The notes: generated by a model not told the origin, from the sequence alone. Shown: positions 14,207 to 23,861, numbered from the stretch's first letter. The stretch is DNA of 43,253 bases from Bacteroidales bacterium (GCA_004557315.1 SFEH01000023.1:1-43253); one strand, 5' to 3'. Translations and numbers: made by a program.

Positions 14207-15445
14207 ATGGCTAATAGCAAAAACAAGAAAAATACAGAGAAAAAGGCTCACAAGAGCAAGGGTGGCGACAATATCGTCATCCGCATATTGCGTTGGATAT
14301 ACCATTCGATCATGCTCGTTGTCTCTGTTTGCCTCATGCTGCTCTACCTTACATCGGCATTCAGCGACCATGTGGATCCACGCACATTTCACTATATCTC
14401 TTTCCTCGGCATCGGCTATCACTTCATCTTAGTGGTCATGCTGTGCTGGCTGCTTGCACTTATCTTATTGCGCAACTGGAAATTGGTGGCTGTGACGATG
14501 GTAGGATTGCTCATCACCTATGAGCCGATGACAAGATACTTCCCGCTCAACTTGTTTGGCAGCAAGCTACAGACGACGGTCATCGGCCAGGACGGCATCA
14601 AGGCTGATATCGAGACCATCGACACGTTGAGCCTGCTCACCTACAACACCTGTGCGCTCGGACAGGTACATCTCACCAAGATAAAGGAAGAGATCCCGAT
14701 ACTCGACGTCATCCGCAAGTGCAATGCCGACATCGTCTGCCTGCAGGAATATGCCTTCACTCTGTCGAAGGGCGGCCACACCCAGGAGCAGATACGCAAG
14801 TCGCTTGCCGACCTCTACCCCTACTACGACTACATGCCTAACTACGGCCGCAAGGCAATGGGCATAGCCCTGTTTTCGAAATACCCAATCAAGAAGATGA
14901 CGCGCATCGACAAGAGCAAGAAAAACTATGTCTCGTCGATGTACTACGAACTAGACATCAAGAAGCGCAGGGTGGTACTCGTCAACAACCATCTCCAGTC
15001 GAACATGATAGAGAAGCGCGACAGGGTGCTGTATGGCGAGATGGTAGAGCACTTTGAGACCGACAGCATCGAGCGCATACGCACTGGCATGCTGCGCAGT
15101 CTCGGCAAGGGCTACAAGGGACGTGCCCGACAAGCCAACATGATTAAAGACTTTGTCAGTGAGCAGAAAGACGGACGCGACCTGCCTGTCATCATCTGCG
15201 GTGACTTCAACGATACGCCAATATCCTACTGCTATCGCACCATGCGAGGCGACCTCCACGACGCATGGCAAGAAGCAGGCACAGGCAGCGGTGTCACCTA
15301 CAACCAGCATCATTTTTGGTTCAGGATCGACCACGTGCTGCTTTCTTCACATTTCAAGGCTATCGACATCAGGGTGCTTGACCAATACAAGTATTCCGAC
15401 CACTATCCCGTCTTAACAAAAATACAGCTTTTGCCATGCAACTGA
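14207..15445 (+). CDS. Membrane-anchored endonuclease/exonuclease/phosphatase family protein
   Basis: This 412-residue protein has a Lys-rich N-terminus, three transmembrane helices (~31-50, 65-88, 92-106) and a C-terminal EEP (DNase I-like) domain from ~140. The metal and catalytic residues are visible: N147 (TYNT), E181 (LQEYA), H262 (NNHLQSN), D333 and N335 (CGDFNDTP), D375-H376, and the terminal D398-H399 (SDHYP). The domain probably faces the periplasm, but its substrate (nucleic acid, phospholipid or another phosphodiester) cannot be read from sequence. It overlaps the DUF4271 gene by 10 bases. Confidence 0.88.
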   Translation: MANSKNKKNTEKKAHKSKGGDNIVIRILRWIYHSIMLVVSVCLMLLYLTSAFSDHVDPRTFHYISFLGIGYHFILVVMLCWLLALILLRNWKLVAVTMVGLLITYEPMTRYFPLNLFGSKLQTTVIGQDGIKADIETIDTLSLLTYNTCALGQVHLTKIKEEIPILDVIRKCNADIVCLQEYAFTLSKGGHTQEQIRKSLADLYPYYDYMPNYGRKAMGIALFSKYPIKKMTRIDKSKKNYVSSMYYELDIKKRRVVLVNNHLQSNMIEKRDRVLYGEMVEHFETDSIERIRTGMLRSLGKGYKGRARQANMIKDFVSEQKDGRDLPVIICGDFNDTPISYCYRTMRGDLHDAWQEAGTGSGVTYNQHHFWFRIDHVLLSSHFKAIDIRVLDQYKYSDHYPVLTKIQLLPCN

Positions 15446-16113
15446 TACCTGCGGAACTTGAGAACAACAGCCTTCTGGTAGGACTGATACTGTTCTATGC
15501 CATCATTGACATGCTGGCATGGAGCCGCAACGGCATATTGAGGAAAGAGCTTTTAGCTTACAAGGACATCCACAACAAGCGCATGTTCAACATGCGACGT
15601 ACAAGGTTCACCCGTCTCAGGCCATTGCTCTTCAGCCAATACTATCTGTTCTTCGGCCTCTGCCTGTTCACTGTAGCCTTCCCTAACTCAGGCGATCTCC
15701 TGCGCTTCTTGCCCCAATTGACCACCGATACCGCCATCAAGCTTGCGATGTGCATTGCTGTTCCCTTGCTGTGGTATATGCTGCATTGCTTCTTTCAGAA
15801 ATGGGGCAATTTCATCTTTGGAGGCGATGAGCGAACGGACATTCTTCTGCGCATCTACAAGACATCGCACATGCTTGCCGGCCAGTTTGTGCTCTTGCTC
15901 TTCACGGTCACAGTGATAGCCGACTTTGGGCCAGTTATGACTACGATTTTGCTCATTGGCATTTTCATAATCACGCAACTTGTTTTTATTTTATATGGTT
16001 TTAGACTTTTTTTGCGAGGCTTTTGGTCTTTGTGTTTGATTTTTGTGTACCTTTGCGCACTCGAAATTGCCCCTTTGGCCGTCTTTTTGGTCAGAATAGG
16101 GGTTGGAAAGTAA
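15436..16113 (+). CDS. DUF4271 integral membrane protein
   Basis: This 225-residue protein has about six hydrophobic helices and a short basic loop near residues 35-60 (RKELLAYKDIHNKRMF, RRTRFTRLRP). It matches the Bacteroidota-specific DUF4271 family, commonly found just before hemD. The function is unknown. Its start overlaps the EEP gene by 10 bases, so the two are co-translated. A strong promoter box for hemD lies inside its 3' end (16048-16055). Confidence 0.88.
   Translation: MQLIPAELENNSLLVGLILFYAIIDMLAWSRNGILRKELLAYKDIHNKRMFNMRRTRFTRLRPLLFSQYYLFFGLCLFTVAFPNSGDLLRFLPQLTTDTAIKLAMCIAVPLLWYMLHCFFQKWGNFIFGGDERTDILLRIYKTSHMLAGQFVLLLFTVTVIADFGPVMTTILLIGIFIITQLVFILYGFRLFLRGFWSLCLIFVYLCALEIAPLAVFLVRIGVGK
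16022..16055 (+). promoter_or_regulatory. Promoter for hemD-rnpA-yidD inside the DUF4271 gene
   Basis: TTTG (16022-16025), a 22-base spacer and TACCTTTG followed by CGCAC (16048-16060) fit the consensus. It lies within the coding region of DUF4271, 80 bases before the hemD start, and would give hemD and rnpA independent expression. Confidence 0.6.
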
Positions 16114-16134
16114 TAACATAAAGACTACGTAACA

Positions 16135-16878
16135 TTGGAACTCAGGAAAATTCTCGTGTCTCAGCCTCGGCCAATGACCGACAAATCTCCGTACTTCGAT
16201 ATTGAGAAGAAATTCGGTGTTGAGCTCACTTTTAAGCCTTTTATCCGAGTTGAACGTCTTTCGGTAAAGGAATTCAGAGCTCAGAAGATCTCGATTCAGG
16301 ACTATACAGGTATTGTGTTTACTTCTCGCACATCGGTAGATAAGTTTTTCAGCCTGTGCGAAGAGTTAAGAGTCAACATCAAAGAGGACCTTCAGTATTA
16401 TTGTCTCTCGGAGACCGTTGCTCTTTACCTTCAGAAATATATCAACTATCGCAAGCGCAAGGTACACTTCTCGAAGGTGGGCAAGCTCGACGACCTTGCC
16501 ATCGTGATGAAGAAGCATAACACCGCCAACATACTGATGCCTGTTGCTGACGTTCATAAGGAAGATCTGACAATCTTCACCAAGGCAAAGGTCAAGCTCA
16601 CAACTGTCGTCATGTATCGCACAGTAAGCGCAGAGTTTACTCCAGAAGAGATCAAGAGCTATGACATGCTCGTATTCTTCACTCCTGCTGGCATCAACTC
16701 TCTCTTCGAAAACTCGCCACAATACAAACAGGAAGATCAGAAGATAGGCATATTCGGACCAGCAACTGCCAAGGCAGCCGAAGACCGCGGTCTCGAGATT
16801 GCCTGCAAGGCTCCATCGCCAGAGTTCCCTTCAATGGCAAGCGCCCTTGAAGACTATCTTGAAAAGATTCAGGACTGA
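16135..16878 (+). CDS. hemD: Uroporphyrinogen-III synthase (HemD)
   Basis: This 247-residue protein fits HemD, which cyclises and inverts ring D of hydroxymethylbilane in the haem/sirohaem pathway. Visible features are the N-terminal ILVSQPRP, GIVFTSRTSVDKFF, the YRTVSAEFTPEEIKSYDMLVF linker region and FFTPAGINSLFE. The family is poorly conserved, but the position between DUF4271 and rnpA is characteristic of Bacteroidales. No ATG exists in frame before the conserved start, and an in-frame stop sits 7 codons upstream, so translation most likely begins at the TTG at 16135. Confidence 0.88.
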   Translation: MELRKILVSQPRPMTDKSPYFDIEKKFGVELTFKPFIRVERLSVKEFRAQKISIQDYTGIVFTSRTSVDKFFSLCEELRVNIKEDLQYYCLSETVALYLQKYINYRKRKVHFSKVGKLDDLAIVMKKHNTANILMPVADVHKEDLTIFTKAKVKLTTVVMYRTVSAEFTPEEIKSYDMLVFFTPAGINSLFENSPQYKQEDQKIGIFGPATAKAAEDRGLEIACKAPSPEFPSMASALEDYLEKIQD

Positions 16879-16923
16879 TTCGAAAAGCCGAAGACTGATT
16901 CAATACTAAAAAAACTAAAGAAC

Positions 16924-17319
16924 ATGCCAAAAAACTTCTCGCTTTGTAAGGATGAGCGTCTTTATCTGCGCGAGGCTATTAGCGATCTTTTCGCTAAGGG
17001 CTGTAGTTTTACGGTATTTCCATACAGAGTTGTGTATCATGTGCTGCCCGAGGATGACCCTCAGGTGGCACGTGTTGCTATAATGACCATTGCCCCGAAA
17101 AAAAAGTTCAAGCATGCCGTTGACCGCAACCATGTGAAGCGCCTGACTCGCGAGGCTTACCGTATCAACAAACTTCCGCTGATTGAGGCTTTTGCCAATG
17201 CTCAGAAAAAACTGCAGATAGCGTTTATCTATTCCGACAACAAGCACATCTCGTTCCAGGAGTCAGAGTCGAAGATCAGGAAGTGCATCCAACTCGCAAT
17301 AAAGAAAGGCTTATGTTGA
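16924..17319 (+). CDS. rnpA: Ribonuclease P protein component
   Basis: This 131-residue basic protein is the protein subunit that helps RNase P RNA mature tRNA 5' ends. The RNR signature is at residues 68-80 (RNHVKRLTREAYR), and the N-terminal FSLCKDERL and central ARVAIMTIAPKKKFKHAV fit the family. In this lineage rnpA sits after hemD rather than next to rpmH. It overlaps yidD by 7 bases, so the two are translationally coupled. Confidence 0.95.
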   Translation: MPKNFSLCKDERLYLREAISDLFAKGCSFTVFPYRVVYHVLPEDDPQVARVAIMTIAPKKKFKHAVDRNHVKRLTREAYRINKLPLIEAFANAQKKLQIAFIYSDNKHISFQESESKIRKCIQLAIKKGLC

Positions 17320-17525
17320 AGCGACTACTGATCCTGCCCATACGATTCTATCAGCGCAGCATCTCGCCACTCTTTCCCCCGGCTTGCCGCTTCACTCCCA
17401 CCTGCTCTCAATATGCCATCGAAGCCATCGATAAACATGGTCCGGTGAAAGGTCTGTGGCTGGCAATCAAGAGGATAAGCCGTTGCCATCCATGGGGAGG
17501 CAGTGGTTACGATCCTGTCCCATGA
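17313..17525 (+). CDS. yidD: Membrane protein insertion efficiency factor YidD
   Basis: With the ATG at 17313 the protein has 70 residues, normal for YidD, which assists YidC-dependent insertion of membrane proteins. The family pattern is intact: an amphipathic N-terminus (LPIRFYQRSISPLFPPACRF), PTCSQYAIEAIDKHG, and RCHPWGGSGYDPVP at the end. The start inside the rnpA stop region was preferred over an upstream in-frame ATG at 17283, which would add 10 residues not typical of the family. Confidence 0.93.
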   Translation: MLKRLLILPIRFYQRSISPLFPPACRFTPTCSQYAIEAIDKHGPVKGLWLAIKRISRCHPWGGSGYDPVP

Positions 17526-17577
17526 CACTTATCAATAAATTTCAGCAAACAAATATCCATCAAATTAGATATATTTC

Positions 17578-20112
17578 ATGAAAAAACTATTTTCTTCCAT
17601 CTTTTTTGCAGCAGCTGCCTTGACAGCAGTTGCGCAGAGTCAGGAGTCACTGCTACTTGAAAACTGGCGATTCCAGTTAGGAGCTGTCAATGGTGCCGAG
17701 TCGGCAACATTCGACGATTCGAAGTGGCAGAATGTCACCATCCCTCACGATTGGGCTATCTTCGGTCCTTTCGACAAGGAAATCGACAAGCAGGTAGTGG
17801 CCATCGTACAGAACGGCGAACAGGAAGCGACTGAGAAGACTGGCCGCTCAGGCAGCTTGCCTTGGATTGGCGAAGGCTGGTATCGCACCTCTATAACAAT
17901 CCCTGAAGGCTATCGCTATGCCGAACTCATCTTCGACGGTGCTATGGCAGAGCCTCATGTATGGGTCAATGGCAAGGATGTAGGCTATTGGGCTTACGGT
18001 TACAACACGTTCAGTCTCGACATCACCGATGCTATCGAAGGATGCAAAGCTGGCACCTACCCAGTTGCCGTTCACCTTCAGAACGTCGAAGAGTCAAGCC
18101 GCTGGTATCCTGGTGCAGGCATCTATCGCCCAGTACGTCTCGTGCTCCACAAGGAGAACTACCTCAAGACTTGGGGAACCTTTGCTCGCACTACTGTCCT
18201 TTCGGGTATAGCTGCCGATGCCAAGACCGCCAAGGAAGCTCGCGTCTATGTTACAAGCGAGGCTTTCGTCGGCACAAAGAACAAAGGCATGTTCACCGTT
18301 TCCCAGACTCTCAAGGATGCAGAAGGCAAGACCGTTGCTGAGACATCGGCTCCGCTCAACTCTTCCAACCTCTCTGACAACGTACTGCTGGTCAAGGATG
18401 CGCTCCTGTGGAGTCCTGAACAGCCGGCTCTCTATACTCTCGTCACCGAGCTCCGTCACGAAGGTCAGCTCTGGGATCGTATTGAGACAAAGATAGGTAT
18501 CCGCGAAATCTCTTATTCTGCTGAGGGCTTCAAGCTCAACGGTCAGATACGCAAATTCAAGGGTGTTTGTCTGCACCACGACCTTGGTCCACTCGGAGCA
18601 GCTTTCAACAAGGCCGCTTTCCGTCGCCAAATCACCCTGCTCAAGGATATAGGCTGCGATGCTATCCGCACTGCCCACAACACACCTTGCCCATGGCAGA
18701 TGGACATCTGCGATGAAATGGGTATGATGGTGATGGCTGAGTCGTTCGACATGTGGGTCTATCCTAAGTGCAAGAACGGCTATGCCCGCTTCTTCGAACA
18801 GGTCGATGCAGAGCATGTCAACCGCGATAGCAAGGCTTGGTGGGAACGCGACATCACCAACCTCGTGCTGCTCAACCGCAACCATGCGTCGAACATCATG
18901 TATTCGATCGGCAACGAGATTCCCGATCAGGGCAATGAAGTGGGTCTGAAATATACATTGCTGATGCAGGATCTCATCCATCGTCTCGATGGCACTCGTC
19001 CTGTGACCCAGGGTCTGGATCAGGGCGAAGCTCCAATGAGAAGCGGTGTATGGCAGGCAAGCGACGTGCCAGGTTTCAACTATCGCCTGCATGTCTATGA
19101 GAAGGGCATTGCCAATGCTCCTCAGGGCTTCGTACTCGGTTCAGAAACTGCTTCTACCATCTCTTCACGTGGCGTGTATAAGTTCCCTGTCGAAGAAGTA
19201 CATGGCGTGGCTTACGACGACGGACAGATCTCGAGCTATGACCTCGAATCATGCATCTGGAGCAACCTGCCTGACGATGACTGGATGTGGCAGGACAAGA
19301 TGCCTTGGGTGATTGGTGAGTTCGTATGGACTGGATTTGACTACCTCGGTCGCGTTTATCTCTACCGCACCCACTGGAACACAACCGACAAGACTCTCCA
19401 CGTGCTACCTCACTGGACATGGAAGGGCCGCGAGGGTGAGGTCACACCAGTATTCTGCTATACCAGCTATCCAGAAGCTGAACTCTTCGTCAATGGCAAA
19501 AGCCATGGTCGTCTGAAGCATATCGACGTTAGCATGGACGACTATCTCGCCAACCGCGTTGAGGAGCCAATGCCTTGGGGTGGCACTTCGCTCTTTGCTG
19601 ACCCTTCTGCTCCTCGTGGCAAGAACCGTCTCGACCGCTACCGTCTCCGCTGGAACGATGTGGTGTATGAACCAGGCGAAATCAAGGTTGTGGCTTACGA
19701 CGAAAAGGGCAATGTGGCAGACACCAAGGTAGTGCGCACTGCTGGCAAGCCTCATCACATCGAACTCGTTGCCGACCGCTCAGAACTCAATACTACGGCT
19801 GTCGATGCCAACGGCAACGCTATCGACACTCCTGACCTCGCGTTCTACACAGTGCGCGTTGTGGATAAGGACGGCAATCTCTGTCCTGATGCCGACAACC
19901 AGCTCAACTTCAACGTGAAGGGTGCAGCCAAGTTCAAGGCTTGCTGCAATGGTGATGCCACTTCGACTGAAGTATTCGTCAACCCAACAATGAAGGCTTT
20001 CCACGGTGAACTCGTAGTGGTGGTAGAGGCTGGCAAGACAGCAGGCAATGCTACTCTCACTGTTTCGGGCAAGGGATTGAAGAGCGCAAAGGCTATAGTC
20101 AAAGTTCTCTGA
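17578..20112 (+). CDS. Secreted GH2 beta-galactosidase-type enzyme with DUF4982
   Basis: This 844-residue protein has a Sec signal peptide (residues 1-20, ending AVAQ). The order is a sugar-binding domain (~22-190), an immunoglobulin-like domain (~195-310), a TIM barrel (~315-600) and DUF4982 (~605-700, starting near HWTWKGREGEVTPV), then a beta-sandwich tail. The acid/base is E447 (SIGNE) and the nucleophile E581 (VIGEFVWTGFDYLG). GH2/DUF4982 enzymes are mostly beta-galactosidases, but other beta-glycosidase activities occur. It probably acts in the periplasm. It begins 52 bases after yidD, with no standard promoter seen, and converges on the LacZ-like gene. Confidence 0.92.
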   Translation: MKKLFSSIFFAAAALTAVAQSQESLLLENWRFQLGAVNGAESATFDDSKWQNVTIPHDWAIFGPFDKEIDKQVVAIVQNGEQEATEKTGRSGSLPWIGEGWYRTSITIPEGYRYAELIFDGAMAEPHVWVNGKDVGYWAYGYNTFSLDITDAIEGCKAGTYPVAVHLQNVEESSRWYPGAGIYRPVRLVLHKENYLKTWGTFARTTVLSGIAADAKTAKEARVYVTSEAFVGTKNKGMFTVSQTLKDAEGKTVAETSAPLNSSNLSDNVLLVKDALLWSPEQPALYTLVTELRHEGQLWDRIETKIGIREISYSAEGFKLNGQIRKFKGVCLHHDLGPLGAAFNKAAFRRQITLLKDIGCDAIRTAHNTPCPWQMDICDEMGMMVMAESFDMWVYPKCKNGYARFFEQVDAEHVNRDSKAWWERDITNLVLLNRNHASNIMYSIGNEIPDQGNEVGLKYTLLMQDLIHRLDGTRPVTQGLDQGEAPMRSGVWQASDVPGFNYRLHVYEKGIANAPQGFVLGSETASTISSRGVYKFPVEEVHGVAYDDGQISSYDLESCIWSNLPDDDWMWQDKMPWVIGEFVWTGFDYLGRVYLYRTHWNTTDKTLHVLPHWTWKGREGEVTPVFCYTSYPEAELFVNGKSHGRLKHIDVSMDDYLANRVEEPMPWGGTSLFADPSAPRGKNRLDRYRLRWNDVVYEPGEIKVVAYDEKGNVADTKVVRTAGKPHHIELVADRSELNTTAVDANGNAIDTPDLAFYTVRVVDKDGNLCPDADNQLNFNVKGAAKFKACCNGDATSTEVFVNPTMKAFHGELVVVVEAGKTAGNATLTVSGKGLKSAKAIVKVL

Positions 20113-20155
20113 TAAATCGAAATATTAACTTGTTAACTCGTTAATCTTGCATATA

Positions 20156-20189
20156 AAAAAGTACGTCCCATATTTGGGACGTACTTTTT
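20156..20189. terminator. Bidirectional terminator between convergent GH2 genes
   Basis: AAAAAGTACGTCCCA (20156-20170) and TGGGACGTACTTTTT (20175-20189) are a perfect 15-bp inverted repeat with a TATT loop. There is a T-run on either strand, so it can end transcription from both sides, though the minus-strand gene stops 190 bases away. Confidence 0.92.
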
Positions 20190-20264
20190 CTTTTATATAT
20201 CCAACATTGCAATGAATAAACAATGCATATACGCTAAATATGCAGAACTCTTTTCTTATGCCAT

Positions 20265-20297
20265 CCTTCGAGTTTCCTTCGAGATGCCTTCGAGTTG
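20265..20297. repeat. Three tandem 11-bp units with core CCTTCGAG
   Basis: CCTTCGAG occurs at 20265, 20276 and 20287, exactly 11 bases apart, followed by TTT, ATG and TTG. It lies in the 190-base non-coding gap between the terminator and the end of the LacZ-like gene. Nearby are short inverted repeats GCATAT/ATATGC (20225-20243). I see no gene in the gap. Confidence 0.7.
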
Positions 20298-20379
20298 ACT
20301 ACCTATTGACTTCGTGTTGCTATTTATGCATAAAAATACACATTGCATCATTGGAAAGAACTGATTTCTAAAGCAAAAA

Positions 20380-23300
20380 TCAGAGTTTTGGAGTAAGCTT
20401 GAACGTGAACTCATAGTTCTGATATGGAAGCATATATTCAGGCAATGGCCATGCGCCCCAGCTGTTCTCACAAGCCAAGCCCATCTGCTTGAGGTCGATG
20501 CACACATTGGTGAGAGGAGCAGGATCGACATCTGGTGAGTGGCGATTGATCTTGACAGGACCTTCATCGAGCGACTCCTGAGTGTAGTGAAGTGCGCTGC
20601 CGCTGAACGTAGGCTGTGACTTTGCTGATATGGTGAGGCTCTTGCCTGTGGCTGTCGTGAGAGTCATCCAGCGCAGATCAACGTGGTTGCCATTCTCCTG
20701 CGGACGGATATATGGGAAGAACTCATCGGTCACAGTGCTCTCGTAGATGCCTACAAACTGGCTATCCTTGCGGTCGCAATAACTCTCGATAGGTCCTCGT
20801 CCATAGTAAGCGACCTTCTCGAACTGCTCTGGCATTGGCAACTGCATACCGAAGCGGAACATTGGCATGTGCAGCTTCTCTGCCATCTCGTCACGTCGCA
20901 CTGGTCTTGGTTCAGCGCCCTTGCCCTTTGCCTCAAACTTCTGATTGACAGTGATCGAACCGCTGTTAAGGCAAATAGTATAGGTGAGGATGAGCTCGGC
21001 CTCGACGGTAGGCATCTCATACTTGGCTGTCACCACTCGCTTGCCCTTGTCGTTGGTAGCATCGTCGAGAGCCACAAGCTTCATCTCTGGGTTGAGCCAC
21101 TCGCGGAAGCGGCTCTGCTGTCCTGCTCCCATGTCATTGTCGGTAGGTGCACGCCAGAAATTAGGTGTCATGGTCTTTCCTTCAGCAAGATAGCTCACTC
21201 CATTGACATCATACTTGGTGAGGAAACCTGTAGCAGGGTCGAACTGCACATCGACATCGACCTCCACAGCATGGTTGCAGCCACAGGCATGTGCTTCTGT
21301 CTTACCTTGAGCCACTTCGAGCTGCTGGCGAGCCACAGTCGTTCCTGCATCGAGGATGCCATCCTTCGATTTGAGCTTGTATTCGAGGTTGAGGAAATAC
21401 TCTGCTCCGTCGGTTACGTCGGTATTATAGCCGATGGCAACCACATTCTTCTGCTGTGGCTTGACATTGAGCTTGCCCACTGTTCCCATCTCAACAGCCT
21501 TGCCATTGCGGACAAGAGTCCACTTGAGCAATACGTCACTGAGATCCTTGAAGAAGTTCTCGTTATAAACCTCGATGCTCTTGCCCTTCAGTGTTGACCA
21601 GATGCTCTGGTAATAGTACTGCACCTCGTAGGCATGAGGGTTCCAGTCGCGGTCAGGTCCGATAAGACCGTTGTCGCAGAAGTTGTTGGAAGTAGCGTCA
21701 TAATTGTTGAAGTCTCCTCCGTAAGCCCATATCTGACGACCTTTGGCATTGGTCCAACGAATCGACTGATCGACAAAATCCCAGATGTAACCGCCCTGGA
21801 ATTTAGGATATTTGCGTATCATATCCCAGTATTCCTTGAATCCACCCTGAGAGTTGCCCATTGCATGAGCATATTCGCACTGGATGAGCGGCTTGTTGAA
21901 CTGAGTCTCGTTGCCAGTCTTCCAATCCTTTCCCGTCTCGTTCTCGCAGTAGTTCTTGCTGCTCGAATAGCTGTAGTACATCGGGCAGAAGATGTCGGTG
22001 AACTCGCTGAGTGCAGCCTGCTCATACTGGCAAGGGCGCGAAGGGTCTTCGTTCTTGACCCACTTGTATGCCTCCTCAAAGTTCTTGCCCATACCCGCCT
22101 CATTGCCGAGCGACCATACGATGATCGAAGGATGGTTGAAGTTTCGCTGCACATTGCGCTGGTTGCGCTCCATGTGAGCAAGGGCAAAGATAGGGTTCTT
22201 GGCAAGAGTCTCTTCGCCATAGCCCATACCATGACTCTCGAGGTTTGCCTCGGCTGTGACATAAAGGCCATATTGGTCGCAGAGGTCATACCAATAGCTG
22301 TCGTCAGGATAATGGCATGTGCGCACTGCATTGATGTTCATCTTCTTCATCTCAAGCACGTCCTGAAGCATGCGTTCGCGCGAAATGACATAACCGCCAT
22401 CAGGGTCGAGTTCATGTCGGTCGGCACCCTTGATCAGAACTGGCTGGCCATTGACAAGGAGCTGTGCATTCTTGATCTCGATGTTGCGGAATCCCACATT
22501 GACCGGAATCACCTCAATCACCTTTCCACCTGCCTTGAGAGTAGCAGTGAGCTTATAGAGATTAGGAGTCTCGGCTGTCCATGCCTTGACATTGGCAACC
22601 TTCATGGTCACAGTCTTCTTGAGAGCAGAGGCAGTGGCTGTGGTCTGGGCAACACTCTTGCCATCAGCATCCTTAAGGTCAAACTCAACTGTACCTGATC
22701 CCTTCAGATCGACATTGACAGACAACACACCATCTTTATAGTCGTTTTCCAGATCGCCTACAACGCGGATATCCTCTATATGGTTGGCTTTCTCGCGCGT
22801 GTACATATAACTATCTCTGCATATACCCGAATATCGGAAGTAGTCCTGATCTTCGAGATAGTGACCATCGGCCATGCGGAAGACCTGAAGAGCCACGAGG
22901 TTCTTCTGTCCAGCCTTGACATAACGGCTGATGTCAAACTCTGCCTCGAGCTTGTTATCCTCGCTATAGCCCACAAACTTGCCATTGACCCAGAGATACA
23001 TCGCACACGACACAGAACCGAAATGCACAATCACCTGATTGCCCTTCCAGTCGGCAGGAACCATGACCTCGCGGCGATAATAGCCCACATGATTCTCCTT
23101 GAGAGGCACGAATGGAGGCATGCCCGAAACCTTGCGATCGCCAGGAGCACCACTCACCTCATCGATCTTGTTGCCGAGACGGCCGTCCCAGATGAATCCT
23201 CCTCCCACATAGATAGGGTCGCCAAAGCCATTGAGCTCCCAGCATCCTGGCACCGGTATGGTCTTCCAGTCAGCTGTGCTGTAACCAGGCTTATAGAATC

Positions 23301-23646
23301 CATCAATGAAAGTCTCGGCATCAGGCTGGAAATAGAAATCCCATGTGCCGTTGATCGAGACGAAACGCTTCGATGCTTCCTTGCTTCGCTCAGCTGCCTC
23401 TGCCGATTCGAATGCAAAATGATGGGTGTGCATCGGCATTCGGTTGTACTGGTTGACGTAGGCATCCTGCCATGCCTTGGCAACCGATGACGGCACTCCA
23501 GGAACAGCTGGCACATCCTTGATCGACTTTGGCATCTCAAGCAGCACCTTGATATGCCCCTTGTTGGCACCATTCCAAGGTTCCTGAGCATTGACTGCCG
23601 CAGTCGCACCAATTGCTAACGATAATGTCAATAATACGTTTTTCAT
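20380..23646 (-). CDS. Secreted LacZ-like GH2 beta-galactosidase
   Basis: This 1088-residue protein has a Sec signal peptide (1-20, ending VNA) and the full five-domain LacZ layout: sugar-binding domain (~60-280), two immunoglobulin-like domains around a TIM barrel (~395-690), and the C-terminal Bgal_small domain (~800-1085, with FWRAPTDNDMGAG). The acid/base is E516 (SLGNEAGMG) and the nucleophile E591 (CEYAHAMGNS). It would release terminal beta-galactose in the periplasm. It differs in architecture from the neighbouring GH2, so the pair probably have different linkages. A probable promoter lies ~120 bases upstream, divergent from GH20. Confidence 0.94.
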   Translation of the reverse strand: MKNVLLTLSLAIGATAAVNAQEPWNGANKGHIKVLLEMPKSIKDVPAVPGVPSSVAKAWQDAYVNQYNRMPMHTHHFAFESAEAAERSKEASKRFVSINGTWDFYFQPDAETFIDGFYKPGYSTADWKTIPVPGCWELNGFGDPIYVGGGFIWDGRLGNKIDEVSGAPGDRKVSGMPPFVPLKENHVGYYRREVMVPADWKGNQVIVHFGSVSCAMYLWVNGKFVGYSEDNKLEAEFDISRYVKAGQKNLVALQVFRMADGHYLEDQDYFRYSGICRDSYMYTREKANHIEDIRVVGDLENDYKDGVLSVNVDLKGSGTVEFDLKDADGKSVAQTTATASALKKTVTMKVANVKAWTAETPNLYKLTATLKAGGKVIEVIPVNVGFRNIEIKNAQLLVNGQPVLIKGADRHELDPDGGYVISRERMLQDVLEMKKMNINAVRTCHYPDDSYWYDLCDQYGLYVTAEANLESHGMGYGEETLAKNPIFALAHMERNQRNVQRNFNHPSIIVWSLGNEAGMGKNFEEAYKWVKNEDPSRPCQYEQAALSEFTDIFCPMYYSYSSSKNYCENETGKDWKTGNETQFNKPLIQCEYAHAMGNSQGGFKEYWDMIRKYPKFQGGYIWDFVDQSIRWTNAKGRQIWAYGGDFNNYDATSNNFCDNGLIGPDRDWNPHAYEVQYYYQSIWSTLKGKSIEVYNENFFKDLSDVLLKWTLVRNGKAVEMGTVGKLNVKPQQKNVVAIGYNTDVTDGAEYFLNLEYKLKSKDGILDAGTTVARQQLEVAQGKTEAHACGCNHAVEVDVDVQFDPATGFLTKYDVNGVSYLAEGKTMTPNFWRAPTDNDMGAGQQSRFREWLNPEMKLVALDDATNDKGKRVVTAKYEMPTVEAELILTYTICLNSGSITVNQKFEAKGKGAEPRPVRRDEMAEKLHMPMFRFGMQLPMPEQFEKVAYYGRGPIESYCDRKDSQFVGIYESTVTDEFFPYIRPQENGNHVDLRWMTLTTATGKSLTISAKSQPTFSGSALHYTQESLDEGPVKINRHSPDVDPAPLTNVCIDLKQMGLACENSWGAWPLPEYMLPYQNYEFTFKLTPKL

Positions 23647-23761
23647 AATAATAAAATTGTTTATTAATATATATATTGTTTAATAAAATATATTTGTTTT
23701 TCCAAATACGATGGAGTAGATTTTTTAATGAAAATCATACATTATCTATGTTTTTGAAATG

Positions 23762-23769
23762 CAAATATC
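23762..23769 (-). promoter_or_regulatory. Possible -7 box for the LacZ-like gene
   Basis: On the minus strand GATATTTG followed by CATTT matches TAnnTTTG with one mismatch. It would give a ~110-base AT-rich 5' leader. No other candidate in the 248-base divergent gap is better. Confidence 0.4.
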
Positions 23770-23853
23770 AAAAAAATATCGAAATAAGTAAAATAAATAC
23801 AGAAAAAACAACAATTTTTAATGAATAATAATTGCATTAACAATTAAAATCCC

Positions 23854-23861
23854 TATCTTTG
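23854..23861 (+). promoter_or_regulatory. -7 box for the GH20 gene
   Basis: TATCTTTG followed by CACGAC fits the consensus, with TTGC about 18 bases upstream (23832-23835). The ATG at 23895 is 33 bases downstream, which excludes a longer open frame that begins inside the box. Confidence 0.75.
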
